A stretch of 64,000 nucleotides of DNA from Metellina segmentata. Taxonomy: Eukaryota > Arthropoda > Arachnida > Araneae > Tetragnathidae. How positions within the stretch are numbered: the first letter of the stretch is position 1; each line of letters opens with the position of its first letter. Position numbers and translations under genes: made by a program. The notes below the pieces were generated by a model. The model had not been told where the DNA came from. It saw only the letters and a program-made list of their open reading frames with translations, and did not search any database. Positions 51,786 to 61,634 of this stretch are shown one piece after another. The stretch spans positions 123,412,486-123,476,485 of the forward strand of contig OX375879.1 in NCBI GenBank assembly GCA_947359465.1, read 5' to 3'.

Positions 51786-52245
51786 AAACGAGGAGGCCAA
51801 GAGTTCGCAACAGAATTCACCTAGACCTGCAGAAAATTCTACCTGCAGTAAAATTAATTTTAGCATTCATTCAATTTTACCGCTTCCAAAGCAAAAGAAA
51901 AATGAAAATGTGAACCAGAAAAGAAAGAGACTTGCTTCTTAAGTCTGAAATCATGACATGTTCGCCTATTAAGCACTTTTGGAAGATAAAGAAAAAAAGC
52001 AAAAGGCAAAAATTCTTAACAAATCCAGAAAAAGGAAGTGTGAGGGTAAATATAAAACGAACGAAAAAGAAACAAAACGTAAAAAAAAAAGGATTTACTT
52101 TTTCTTATGACGACCAACAACCATCAACGAGCTCACCCGAGCCTATGTTTTCTGCTGAAGATGATGATACTTTAGTCATTTTCCCAGGATGTGACAATTC
52201 TTATAACGAAGACTGGATTCAATGTGGATTGTGCAAAGATTGGTG
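51786..52245 (+). pseudogene. pogo/Tigger-type transposase, C-terminal fragment
   Basis: Pieces read FSIHSILPLPKQKKNENVNQ and KRKRLAS, then after a frameshift KSEIMTCSPIKHFWKIKKKS, a basic lysine-rich stretch, and an acidic tail. The tail ends NSYNEDWIQCGLCKDW, the start of the PHD-like zinc motif (EEWIQCxxCxxWAH) found at the C terminus of many insect pogo/Jerky-like transposases. The frame is cut immediately after KDW by repeat R4 at 52246, which replaces the remaining Cys/His residues. The DDE domain upstream is absent. Confidence 0.75.
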
Positions 52246-52375
52246 ATTGCATCGCAAACCAAATGGGAATTCGTAGCAATCACCGGGGGTTAGCGAGCAG
52301 TGGTCACACCTGACCCCACGAAAAGAACTGTCACGGGCAACACCGTGCTGGCCACGCAGTGGCTGGTTATCAATA
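52246..52375 (-). repeat. Palindrome-rich repeat R4, copy 4
   Basis: Starts at TGATTGCATCGCAAACCAAA and ends near CACGCAGTGGCTGG. It shares all blocks with 21600-21765. It interrupts the pogo zinc motif exactly, so this junction marks an R4 boundary. Confidence 0.75.
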
Positions 52376-53335
52376 TTGTTCAAAAGTCTTTTGTCGATTT
52401 TCTTTTTTTCAGAATGTATTTAGGAAGTCGAAATTTGACATGTTTGCACATATATTGTTTTATTAGATTTCTCCATTTTTTTTTTCAAAGATTGGAATTT
52501 TGTTTTTGTTTGTATTTATGTGTCCCAGTGATTTAAAATTGCAAATATATTATTTCGGAGTTAGTTTGTAATGATTTATTTATTTCCTGCAAAATATCCT
52601 ACATGCGTTATATTTTGGCATGTATGTATAGTTCGACCAACGTTACTTAAATATTTGATTGAATACGTAATGAATGTAGAATTCTGTGTCATAAAAATAA
52701 ATAAAATTTGCAAAACAAGCTTTATAAGTAAGGTAAGACACTTCTTATTTTAAAATGTCCGGAATTTCGTTTCTGTTTGTATGTTATGTGTTCCAGTTAT
52801 TTAAAATTGCAAATGTATTACTTAAGAGTTAAATGTTAACGAATTATTTATTTTTTTGCACACTATCATTAGACATGTGTAATTTTGTGTCGGTATAAGT
52901 ACATTTCGACCCATTTTCTTTAAACCTTTGATTGAATATGCAATGGTTTGTAGATTCCTGTTTAATAAAAATGAATAAAACATACAAATCAAAACACTTT
53001 TATGTAAGGTGTGTAATTTCTTATTTTAAAATGACCGGTGAAATTTAAAAAAAAATCACTTTAAAATAAGATGGGTTACATTAAACATAAAAGGGTATCG
53101 TTTCAAAGAACATAACACTCATTATGACTGTAGGATAGACTATTAATAACTTTAGTAACCAACGAAATTAAACATTCCAGAAATAAACCCTTCCTTTACA
53201 GCTAAGCGAAGCCCGCAATAACTATACTTCATTTTTCCGAATCAGTATTTTTAAACTGGGAAATGATGCATGCAAATCGAATCAATCCATAGTTACTAAC
53301 AACCGGATCCTAAACAGGTTTCAATAGCTTCCATT
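52376..53335. other. AT-rich intronic sequence with a diverged duplication
   Basis: Two blocks about 300 bp apart resemble each other: ATGTGTCCCAGTGATTTAAAATTGCAAATATATTA (52518, split here) and GTGTTCCAGTTATTTAAAAT (52789), followed in each by GAGTT and ATTTATTTATTT-like stretches. No gene. Confidence 0.45.
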
Positions 53336-53930
53336 ACCCAATTGAGTTAAATAGATTTCTATTCGGAGACTTCGAAAATCTCTCCGAATGTCTGCATTAG
53401 CGAATGTCATTAGTACACACATTTGGAATTACAGTTTCGTGGAAAATCCCTTTTCAAAAAATATTTTGAAACGAGGATATTTGCAAAGTGTGGAAACACT
53501 TGTCTGCCTTCAATCGCAAAAACGAGAGCCCAATTTGCTGTTTCTTCGAACTGATGCGATCGACGCTCAATCAATGGAAGTGTCTCCTTCTCGAAATAGC
53601 CTCCTTTGGGGCGGAAATCAAAAAGGGACGGAACTCCCGGAAATAGAAGTCCTCTAATTCCTGGATCTCAGTCTGTTGGCGTGGGAGGTGACTATTCCGG
53701 ATAACGAACTCTTTTCAGGAATAGTTGTCGCACTTCCCAAAATAATCGCCTTCCTCCCACCCCCCACCTCCCTCCGCATTTTCAAAAGGTCGCGCACGTG
53801 CATCATGCGGGAGTTCTGGAAACTCATTTGCATAAGTAACGCTCATTGTCTGAAGAAAGCTAAAAACAGGGGGCATTCCGCGAAAAAAGGAATCTCGGGT
53901 TTCATTATTTTAAATTGATGGAACAGTTCT
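53336..53930. other. G+C-richer repeat-free island in intron 1
   Basis: No transposon signature and no convincing exon: the frames at 53388-53657 and 53676-53918 have no domain and no matching splice sites. It includes ATTTGCAT at 53827 and many short GA/CT-rich words. A regulatory role is only a guess. Confidence 0.3.
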
Positions 53931-53939
53931 AGTAATCTT

Positions 53940-54187
53940 ATCATGGAACAGTAGCGGCAGGGTGGCGAGTTCGGTCCTACCGAAGACCGTCGTGTACGCG
54001 AGAGCATTTTAAATCTGCCATCGCCTCAAATGCCCTGACGTTGGAGTGGTGCCCTATTAGGTGAGTGGGATGCCACCTCGTCATCTGACCGTGGTTCAAA
54101 AGGACGCGGTGTGGTCCTCTCCCTTCGGAATGGATCCCATCGCCAATGGCCCGTTTGTTGCTCCAGTGTGACGTTAATTAACTACCT
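53940..54187 (+). repeat. SINE B copy
   Basis: Degraded B box (CGAGTTCGGTCC), then AATGCCCTGACGTTGGAGTG, CATCTGACCGTGGTTCAAAA and the tail TTAATTAACTACCTAC. A/T-box region truncated. Confidence 0.75.
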
Positions 54188-54254
54188 ACTTGCCTTTTCT
54201 TTGTAGTATATATTTAATTTTCATATTTAAATCTAAATTAAAATTTTCAGCTTT

Positions 54255-54546
54255 TCAAGTTGGTAAAACAAGGGGACACAGAGGGCTTAAATTTCAATAG
54301 GGATAACAGAACAAGGGGCCATGGGTATAAATTGAATAAGACACATTTTAATCGGGATATAAGGAAAAACTACTTTAATAGGGTAATAGACAGTTGGAAC
54401 GCCTTGCCAGAAAATATAGTTAATTCAAAGGGAGTGTACGAATTTAAGATGCAATTGGATAGTCAGTGGGAATTGGGGAATTCATAAACAAAGGACCAGC
54501 CTTGTTGGGCTTGAGCCTATAGCGGGTCGTCAATATTTGTATTTGT
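54255..54546 (+). pseudogene. CR1-like LINE, C-terminal end
   Basis: The frame at 54260-54487 reads RDNRTRGHGYKLNKTHFNRD, NYFNRVIDSWNALPENIVNS and YEFKMQLDSQWE. This is the extreme C terminus of CR1/L2-group reverse transcriptases (R-x-TRGH ... F-x-NRVV-x-WN-x-LP). The 3' end after the stop closes with repeated TATTTGTATTTGTATT. Only about 75 codons remain; 5'-truncated insertion. Confidence 0.82.
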
Positions 54547-54701
54547 ATTAGGGATGAAAACACAGAATTTTCAAACAAGAGACGTCTCTATTTTTTGAAT
54601 CATAGTTACGCATACATTTATGGCTTAATACCTTATTTTCAGCGACAATTTTTTCCGCGTCCCCTTTTAGAAACACTTTTTTAACTAATAAGAAATTGCA
54701 A

Positions 54702-54965
54702 GTGGAAAGTTTTTGAATTAACGTCCTACTAGAGCTATTGACGACGGTCCGGGATCCCCTAAGGGAAAGATCCGATGACAACACCACGTCATTTTGATAC
54801 TGTCAGATGACGAGGCAGATCCTCAGCGGGCACCCCACTCTCTCCAAACTTCCACACGAACCCAACGTAAGGTTTTTCAGCAACGACAGATTTAAGGTGC
54901 ACCAGACGCCTCTACACCATACGCTTTCAAGCATCCATGCACTGACCCGGATTCGAACCCCGAAC
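54702..54965 (-). repeat. SINE A, truncated at the head, with duplication
   Basis: Runs from TTAACGTCCTACTAGAG to CCGGATTCGAACCCCGAAC, so the B box is present but the A box is lost. GAAATTGCAA flanks it at 54692-54701 and 54966-54975. Confidence 0.83.
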
Positions 54966-54975
54966 GAAATTGCAA

Positions 54976-55726
54976 TTGTAGCTGAGCCTATAGTTTCTGA
55001 ATTTCACCAAAGTATATAAGTAACTGGGCAAAATGTTTGAATTTCAAAGGGTTAAATTAGAAATAGGCAACTCGAACTGAAATCATGAGGTTATTTTTAT
55101 TGGAATGAAATAACGGATATCAAATTGCGCACTACATTGCTGACTGTTTTATAGAAACTGGAAAGATTAATCCAATCTGTAAAATTAAAAATAATCTTCA
55201 ATGAGAACGTCGAAACTTGGTTTTTGTTCTCTTATTTGTCTACACTTGGATCAATTCTTTGCAGCACCGTTATATCTTCAGGTTCAACAATTGAAGTCGA
55301 TTCCTCTTCTTAATTGAGAAGTTTCCCTTACAAAACATTCCGATAGAATTCTATAACAACATTTTATCACAATTTCTGTAGAATGGGGTCGATCGAATCC
55401 CATAGAATTATGGCCCGTTTTTTCATAAGCTCTAGAAAGTAACCTCCATAGAAAATCTAAGGAAATCTCTTTAGAATGTTTGTAGAAAACCCTCTATAGA
55501 AATCTCTATAGGAATGTCAGTAGAAACATTTGTAGAATTAATTCCTTAGATGTCCATTCCTTTTGTTTCAATACTTTATTTTTCTATGAAAAACGTATTT
55601 ATGGAATTCTATTCAAATACATTTCTGTAGAACCAGAAACTTTTCGCTTCCCAGTTCTGAGTTCGAGAAGTGACACTGCTGCTCTGTTTTATTGGGTTGC
55701 TAAAACAAGCCAATCCTTCTACGTGC
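54976..55726. other. Intronic sequence with a TAGAA-rich cluster
   Basis: Unassigned except for the cluster at 55330-55635 listed separately. Confidence 0.4.
55330..55635. repeat. Cluster of degenerate TCTRTAGAA words
   Basis: About a dozen words of the type (C/G)(A/T)(A/G)TAGAA(A/T) occur within 300 bp. Examples: ATAGAATTCTAT, TCTGTAGAATGG, CATAGAATTATGG, TTGTAGAAAACC, CTCTATAGAAATC and CATTTGTAGAATTA. Several are self-complementary around TCTATAGA. Spacing is irregular (10-25 bp). Not a simple tandem array. Confidence 0.6.
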
Positions 55727-55915
55727 TGCCGACCCACTGGTCTGGTGGTTAAGGTGTTGACCTCTGGATCGGAAGGTTCCTGGTTCGAATCTGGGTCAGT
55801 GCATGAATGCTTGTAAGCGTAGGGTATAGAGGCCGCAGGTGCACCTTAAATGTGTCGTGGCCGAAAGTCCTCACGTTGGGTTGCTCTAGTAGGACGTTAA
55901 TTAAAATTTACCAAT
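55727..55915 (+). repeat. SINE A with a clean internal deletion
   Basis: Head and first body half are normal up to CCTCACGTTGGGTTG, which jumps directly to CTCTAGTAGGACGTTAATT at the 3' end. About 150 bp between two GTTG words are missing, so the deletion probably arose between short direct repeats. A and B boxes are intact. Confidence 0.85.
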
Positions 55916-55989
55916 GAACATACTCATGTCGGATCCTCCCCGAAACATTTCAGGGCCTAGGGAGCGCAGTTGCAGTTGGGTTTATTTTT

Positions 55990-56248
55990 TTTTTAATTCG
56001 ACGTCGCATTGGAGCAACATATCGGGCTATTGGCGACGGTGAGGGAACTAACCCGAAGGGAATGATTCAAGTGCAACACCATGTCATTTTGAACCACGGT
56101 CAGATGGAACGCCAACGTGAAAACATTGGAGGCCACGACAGATTGAACGTGCACCAGCCCCCTTTGTACAAAACGGTATTGGGTTGGATTGTAACTCACA
56201 ACCTTCCGATTGCTAGTTAGTCACTCTACCAACCGGGGTACCGCGGCC
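55990..56248 (-). repeat. SINE B, full-length reference copy
   Basis: Reverse orientation, from AATTCGACGTCGCATTGG to the head complement CCAACCGGGGTACCGCGGCC. The head therefore begins GGCCGCGGTACCCCGG, a tRNA-like start different from SINE A. The body shares SINE A blocks (GAACCACGGTCAGATG). Confidence 0.8.
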
Positions 56249-56391
56249 TTGACCCGGTTAGAGAAGTAGAGGGTTGCGATTTCGTATCCTATCCAATACC
56301 AACTTGTATGAAGCACGCACGGCTGGAGCACGTTCAATCTATCGTGGCATCCAGCGTCCTCAGGTTGACTCGGTGGGGAGAGCGGGATGCA
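56249..56391 (+). repeat. SINE B, 3'-truncated, back to back with the previous
   Basis: Begins TTGACCCGGTTAGAGAAGTA and continues through GAGGGTTGCGATTTCG, GGAGCACGTTCAATC and GCGTCCTCAGGTTG. It stops before the CCGTGGTTCAAAATG block. The two heads face each other at the GGCC junction. Confidence 0.7.
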
Positions 56392-57139
56392 ATTAGAGCA
56401 AGAGTTGAAGAAATAGAGTTTGCTTCTCACAAACGTGTGGAGAGCTCAAAGGGCGCCTCTCCTTACTTCTGACCTGGAAACCCCAACAAAAGTCAAGAGG
56501 TATCGACGATCCAATACCTGGTCAATTTTTCTAATAGTCTGGGAGATATCTTCCGCGTGCAGTAGCCATCGCGTGCACCGTACTTTTCGCAGTGATTTCT
56601 GCAGTTTATTCCCATGAAAACAATGTCACTCTTTTTTTTCTTCTTTGAATTGAAGTCTTGAAGGGTAATTATAAGCAAAGCCTGACAACTTACAAATAAG
56701 TCTAAATTTTTCGGTTTTTTTTACAGATTTTTGCAACACGGGAGACTTGTTCCGGCCCGCTTTTAAGATGGTAACCCCTTCTGTATGTGAAATTTTGTTA
56801 TAAACAAGCAGCATACGTGTGTTTACATGTAAGGAAAATTTATTTATTTAAAGCAATGTTTATAGCACCTCGATCCCAGGACCTGCATGCTGACCAATGC
56901 CACGTGTTTTCTTGCATTCAATATTAATGACTGCGCCACGTTTAAAAGTTTACAGATGAGTACCGATTTTTTGACACTTGCTGACCGGACTCGAATGACG
57001 AGGTACCTCGTCTTGAGACTGCTACTTAGGACTCCAAACAGGAAAAAAAATTATCATTTGCATGGAAGGAGTGACACTTCGGAACCAGTTTTTTTCATCC
57101 GAGGCTGTCCGCTTCAGGGTCCTTTACGACGATACATCA
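56392..57139. other. Unassigned intronic sequence
   Basis: Short frames (for instance 56887-57147) without recognisable motifs; no repeat identified. Confidence 0.4.
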
Positions 57140-57310
57140 CCAGATAATCCTCCGAGTGGTTTCGGCGAGATATCTCGTCCATCAAGATCTGACTCAGTCT
57201 AACGAACGAAGGGCTATTTCAAGATAATGCCGATTTTTTCGACAGTGCCGTGATCAAGAGGAGATTTTTCTCACGAGATATCCCGTCCATCGAGATTCGG
57301 TCAGTTTGGC
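57140..57310. repeat. piggyBac-like motif pair (GAGATATCTC family)
   Basis: The best copy reads CCTCCGAGTGGTTTCGGCG, then GAGATATCTCGTCCATCAAG and ATCTGACTCAGT (57151-57198). A second, CGAGATATCCCGTCCATCGA followed by GATTCGGTCAGTTTGGCC, lies 109 bp on (57274). The same order of words occurs in the TTAA-bounded element at 37833. Confidence 0.6.
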
Positions 57311-57574
57311 CGATGTACAACCAGAGGGAATTCCAGATCTTAACAAGTTCATGCGCACGGGCAATAATAACAGGCACTCAAAGATGCATAGTGTGAAAAT
57401 AACGGAATCTTAAATGAATGCAATTTTATAAAAGTGGCATATTTTATCACAATTTATTTCAATTTTTTAAGGTTCTTATTTTGTTTCGAACAGAGAGTCA
57501 CTCCAGCCTCTTTCGCGCGCGTTCCACAAGCCGATTTCCAATGAATCCCATCCCGTGTTGGCATTCCGGTCCAT

Positions 57575-57960
57575 GAGAAAGCTCACTTCTTAGCAAAAAC
57601 TAGAGCCACTAAACAACCTGGCACAACAAAAAGTACCCTCCTACTCATAGAGGACTTAAAAAGCGCAGATCCTATCCAGTACCTTTCCATCAATGATATA
57701 TAAGTCAAGCACCAGGGGAGCTGCTGGACTTCAAATTGCCCCGGGAAACCGTTCTTGACAGGCTCCGATCTGGCCATTTGAAATTGAGGGTGTTTTGGGT
57801 TGGCCGGAAATCCTTACCCACCTGGGCAAAGTGCAGCTGATTACCAGCCTCTCCCTCATCTTGCAATGGAGCCATTCATGAAGACATTTTTAAAGATCCA
57901 TCTGTCATTGCTCTCGAAAACATTTTAGGCACAGACTCAATGTAGTTTGTTTTTAATACT
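57575..57960 (+). pseudogene. LINE 3' end, RSGHLK-type, decayed
   Basis: A frame contains ISQAPGELLDFKLPRETVLD followed by RLRSGHLKLRVFWVGRKSLP and TWAKCS, the C-terminal tail of the Jockey-group LINE seen at 15.8 and 33.1 kb. Further blocks (HEDIFKDPSV, ALENILG) are in another frame. Several stops. Oldest of the three copies; no CAA tail was recognised. Confidence 0.6.
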
Positions 57961-58064
57961 GGGAGAAAAGAAGATGTTTCCCTCTGCATTCTACCCACGT
58001 GTTGAGGCTGTTCCGATCGGATCACTTCGCTCAGAAACAAGAGTAATAGAAGCGTTCTACTTAC

Positions 58065-58085
58065 GAGGAGCTTGAGGAGATCCAT
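58065..58085 (-). CDS. DUF4779-type secreted His-rich protein, exon 1 (start codon, 7 codons)
   Basis: On the minus strand ATG GAT CTC CTC AAG CTC CTC is followed by the perfect donor GTAAGT (58059-58064). Phase 0 matches exon 2, and joining gives MDLLKLL plus CPMLILLAVTD, a hydrophobic signal peptide with a likely cut after SSA. The context TTCTGACATGG is reasonable for initiation. Reading through the donor gives another Leu-rich frame (to 57876), which I regard as fortuitous. A G+C-richer stretch upstream (58086-58270) is plausible 5' UTR/promoter; no convincing TATA box. The 18-kb distance to exon 2 and the lack of transcript data keep this inferential. Confidence 0.6.
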
Positions 58086-58489
58086 GTCAGAAGCTGCCTT
58101 CGATTCGAGTGCGCTCTGCTCAGTCTTGGCTGAGCGCCGAGAGGTGCTCAGTTACGCTTCCCTGGGCACACGGCTCTCCGTTCTTAAAGGACGTGCCGGC
58201 ACCAAGTGGTTGGATCACCTCTTTGTTCTGCTCCTGCCCCCGCCGCCCAATCACACAGCCCCCCGATGGGCATGATCAGATGAGTGTAATGGCCTAGGTT
58301 CTCAGGTGGTATTCGAAAACGAAGAACGGGAAGTAGTTTTACCTTTTGAATTGGGAAGGAGATACGTATCGCCCTGTTGCCTAACCTCGCTCTCCGTGTG
58401 CTGCAAAAATAAACCACCTGTAATAACGAAGTTATGAAAGCTGTTTTCACTTACGTTCGCGACATTCAACGCAGCGCCAACTCCCCCGA

Positions 58490-58715
58490 TCGGTACAGAC
58501 GAGGTCCATCGAGATCTGCCCCCCCCCACAAGTGACGCAATATCTCGTCATCAAGATAGATAGCTGATTCTTTTAGGAGGATGAGGTTGTTTCCGTTGGT
58601 TGCTGCTCACGAGTGCAAATGTCTACTTTCTGCTAATGACGAGATATCTCGTTCATCGCGATCTCGTCAGTTGAGCTAGTGCGAAATCCCTCGTCGAGAT
58701 ATCAATCGGGAGTAT
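58490..58715. repeat. piggyBac-like motif cluster (GAGATATCTC family)
   Basis: Within 220 bp: GAGGTCCATCGAGATCTGCC (58501), GACGCAATATCTCGTCATCA (58534), GACGAGATATCTCGTTCATC (58638) and TCGTCGAGATATCAATCGG (58691). Spacing is about 100 bp between the middle copies. They lie just upstream of exon 1. Confidence 0.55.
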
Positions 58716-61634
58716 TAATGAAGGCAGCAAGGTGCATGAGTTTTGGTAAATATCTGTACAGTGACAAAACTAGTACGATTAAGACTCGTGTACATCTGTA
58801 CTGTCCCTGCTTAAACGAATGAGTGACACTAACAGCACCGTGTCTACCACGACAACTGTTCCTGTCACAAAACATGTGCAGTGGAGGTCATTATAGGAAC
58901 GGAGCTAACCCGTTTTGGGAAAGAACGACTGGTAGATGTCACGATTTTACTTTGTTTCTGATACAATGATTACAGACTAGCTGTCCGAGACATTGTGTGG
59001 AACGAATCGAGCAACGAGTGGAGCACACAGCAGGTTGACAAATTCCATGGTAATGGCCATAATGAAAGGGATGGCTTCGTGAAATCACGCTTTCATTATT
59101 ACCATCCTTGAGCACTCCAATGTGCTTTTAACTCGCCTACGTATCAGACACACGCGTTTCACTCAATTATATAGTTTGTTGCGTGAGAATACCCTGGTGT
59201 GTGTGTGTGTGACACGTGTGTAGTTCCGTTTAGATTTATCACATTTTAATTGACTGTTCAACTTTGAATCATCACCGTAAAAGATATTTTAATAGATATT
59301 TGGAGTTTGATTAGAGAAAATCCGCATTCAAATATCTTTTCATTTTTTAAAGGTTTTTTGTAAGGCTATGTTGGCTTTTTAAATCTTATTTGGTATATTT
59401 ACCTTTCGCAACTCACATTTTGTTAATCATATTTTTTTTATTATTCACCATGATCATGGTCAACGTGTTTCAAATCATTAATTCATTTTATTCATGATTT
59501 TATGCAACATTTTATATTAATGAAGACGCATTTTAACCTTATATTTACACATTACTTTCATTCATTTTTTTCACCACTTTTATTGTTGGTTTGGTGGTTA
59601 TTTTAAAATTCTTTCCGAAATTCAAGAATCAAGAACTGTGGACTTCCCATCTTTGAAAAGTGTACGTTTTTTAATATTCTGATGAAGCGATTTTCTACCG
59701 GTGTCCTCAAGAATGGTACTGGTGTGCCGGATAAGGAAACGTTCAAATTGTGTACATTTGTATAATTTCAACGGTTTACCTTTCTTTTGACTTGTGTATT
59801 TAAAAATAATTTCAAGCGTTACTTTTATTTTTAATACCCGTATGATTACGAAGTTCATAAATAAATTGTTCGCAAAGATTTTCTTAAAAGTCATTATAGA
59901 GCGAAAAGGGTAGATAATTATTATTCCGTTTTTTGTAAATCAATCGAAATTATACCTATTCTTTCTGAACCTTCTCCTCTTGAATCCTCCAAAAGTAATT
60001 TCTTTATTTGTTCTTGTTTTCCATGGAGATGAAAAAGGTTGAAAATCGTAAATTCCATACGCAAAAAGCACCTATGGATCAATAAAACTAATGTGGATAA
60101 TACGAATATAAGAATAAAACTAATGGGATCGGACCAATTAATTTCTGGACGCGTTGATTGGAATCATGCTGCTATTGTTTTTTTTCCACCTCTCTTTTCC
60201 GTCTAGGTGCAATTGCACACACCCTCTTAATCGGTACTGTTGGTGAAGCTCTGTTTGGCGAAGCTCCACTTACTTCCGCTTCCACACAAATCAATGCTTT
60301 AATAAGCGAATTGCTGTTTTCTGAGAGAAACATTTAAAACTTCTCTTTAGACTTATCTCGGAGCAAATTTCTCCTTCCTGAATGATCTTCCGCGAATCAA
60401 GTGCCAATCACTTGGTGTTGTGAACCGCTTCATTGGGAACGCGGAAAGTGAAAGGAATACTAATCCGATTTGGGAATCGGATGCTTCCAAATCTATTTGC
60501 AGCAGAGAAATTAATAAATTGGATTTGGGTCTTGCGGATTACAGGGGAAGGTCTATGGACCGAGACCGATGGAGTGGAAGATAACGGCATTCAGAAGTTT
60601 CCTTCATTACACTATGTACTCGATAGGTCGACATTTACCTTACAAGCTGTTTCGAAACAGTGTCTCATCCGTCGAGATCTCACCAATTGTGCTAGCGACG
60701 AGATATCTCGTTACTAAGATTGTCATGTTTCCCTGTCCTTCCTCAAAGTTGGTAACGATGCAGATACACCTGACAGGCAGTTACGAACACAGATAGGTTA
60801 AAAAGAACAGTTGTTCTTGTGTTCTAGTTGCTACTTGTTCTAGTGTGTGAACATCGATGGTAGACAGTGCACGGGTTCTGATGCGATTAAGAATATGAAA
60901 TATTGGGTGCTATTACTGAAAAAGAACATGAATAAGAATAGAATTGTTTCACAATTCGGAGGAGTCGGACGTGTTTTGCACCTTACGGTGCGACGTGTAT
61001 TTTGAAACTTTATATTGTATTGTAAATAAATGCCCATGTTCAATTTAAGTGTGCAGTGTCCCTCTGTTCTTGACCACTATTACACACACCTGTCAATCAA
61101 AATTAGACATCGCTCGGTCACTCAAATGACAAATATACTGCCGATTGTCTGATGAAGACAAGTTCAAACCCTCTTCGAATGACGAGATGTATCCTCCAAG
61201 ACAATCGAGGGACCAAGAAATTTTGACAAGCGGAGTGCAACAGAATGTTTTCCTTGTGTATAACTGCTACTAGCATGTAAACTTTAGCGCTTTCAATTCT
61301 TGAACTGTTGTTTCTAAGGCTTCAAGAACTTGTGCTTTGTAAGACGGTGAAAGATAATTTCTTCGTTTTCACATTCACGCTTTTCGTATAAGAATTTCCT
61401 AGTTAAATCATTTATGGTTGGTTGGTGGATGGTTTGAGGTTTTAATAGTGCAAGGGCCATGAGGCGAATGACGCCAAACACGAGACAAACAACTCTGTGT
61501 AAAAATGGCGTGGGAGGAAAATAGATATATGGAATAGGGATGTAAGAAGAAAACGATCGCTTGGTTTTCTCCTCTTGCCCTCAAAGTCCTTATAGCAATA
61601 TTGGAACGTCTTTAACAGAGCAACAAGTACACTC
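58716..61634. other. Upstream region, no gene recognised
   Basis: Further GAGATATCTC-family words occur at 60700-60709 and about 61181. A (TG)n tract lies near 59200-59212. A minus-strand frame of 90 codons (59622-59894) and plus frames at 60433-60796 have no domain. The interval 60160-60800 is slightly richer in G+C and repeat-free. It may hold promoter-distal regulatory sequence, but nothing specific is supported. Confidence 0.45.

Larger units (their letters stand above)
39977..58064 (-). other. Intron 1 of the DUF4779-type gene (18.1 kb, transposon-filled)
   Basis: Bounded by donor GTAAGT (58059-58064) and the acceptor at 39977, read on the minus strand. It contains about 18 SINE pieces, several MITEs, a pogo fragment, two LINE tails, Helitron ends and two more G+C-rich repeat-free islands (44.5-44.9 and 53.3-53.9 kb). 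Individual contents are listed separately. The intron is inferred from phase and signal-peptide continuity; no transcript evidence is available. Confidence 0.6.

Noticed and set aside
57876..58085. Minus-strand frame beginning MDLLKLLVSRTLLLLLFLSE, which looks like a secreted peptide
   Set aside because: A consensus donor GTAAGT follows codon 7, and splicing to 39976 gives an equally good leader in phase with a long coding exon. The read-through frame overlaps a decayed LINE tail on the other strand. I kept the first seven codons only.
61400..61630. A further SINE or gene start around GGTTGGTTGGTGGATGGTT
   Set aside because: No A/B boxes in the right spacing, no shared body blocks and no frame; left unassigned.
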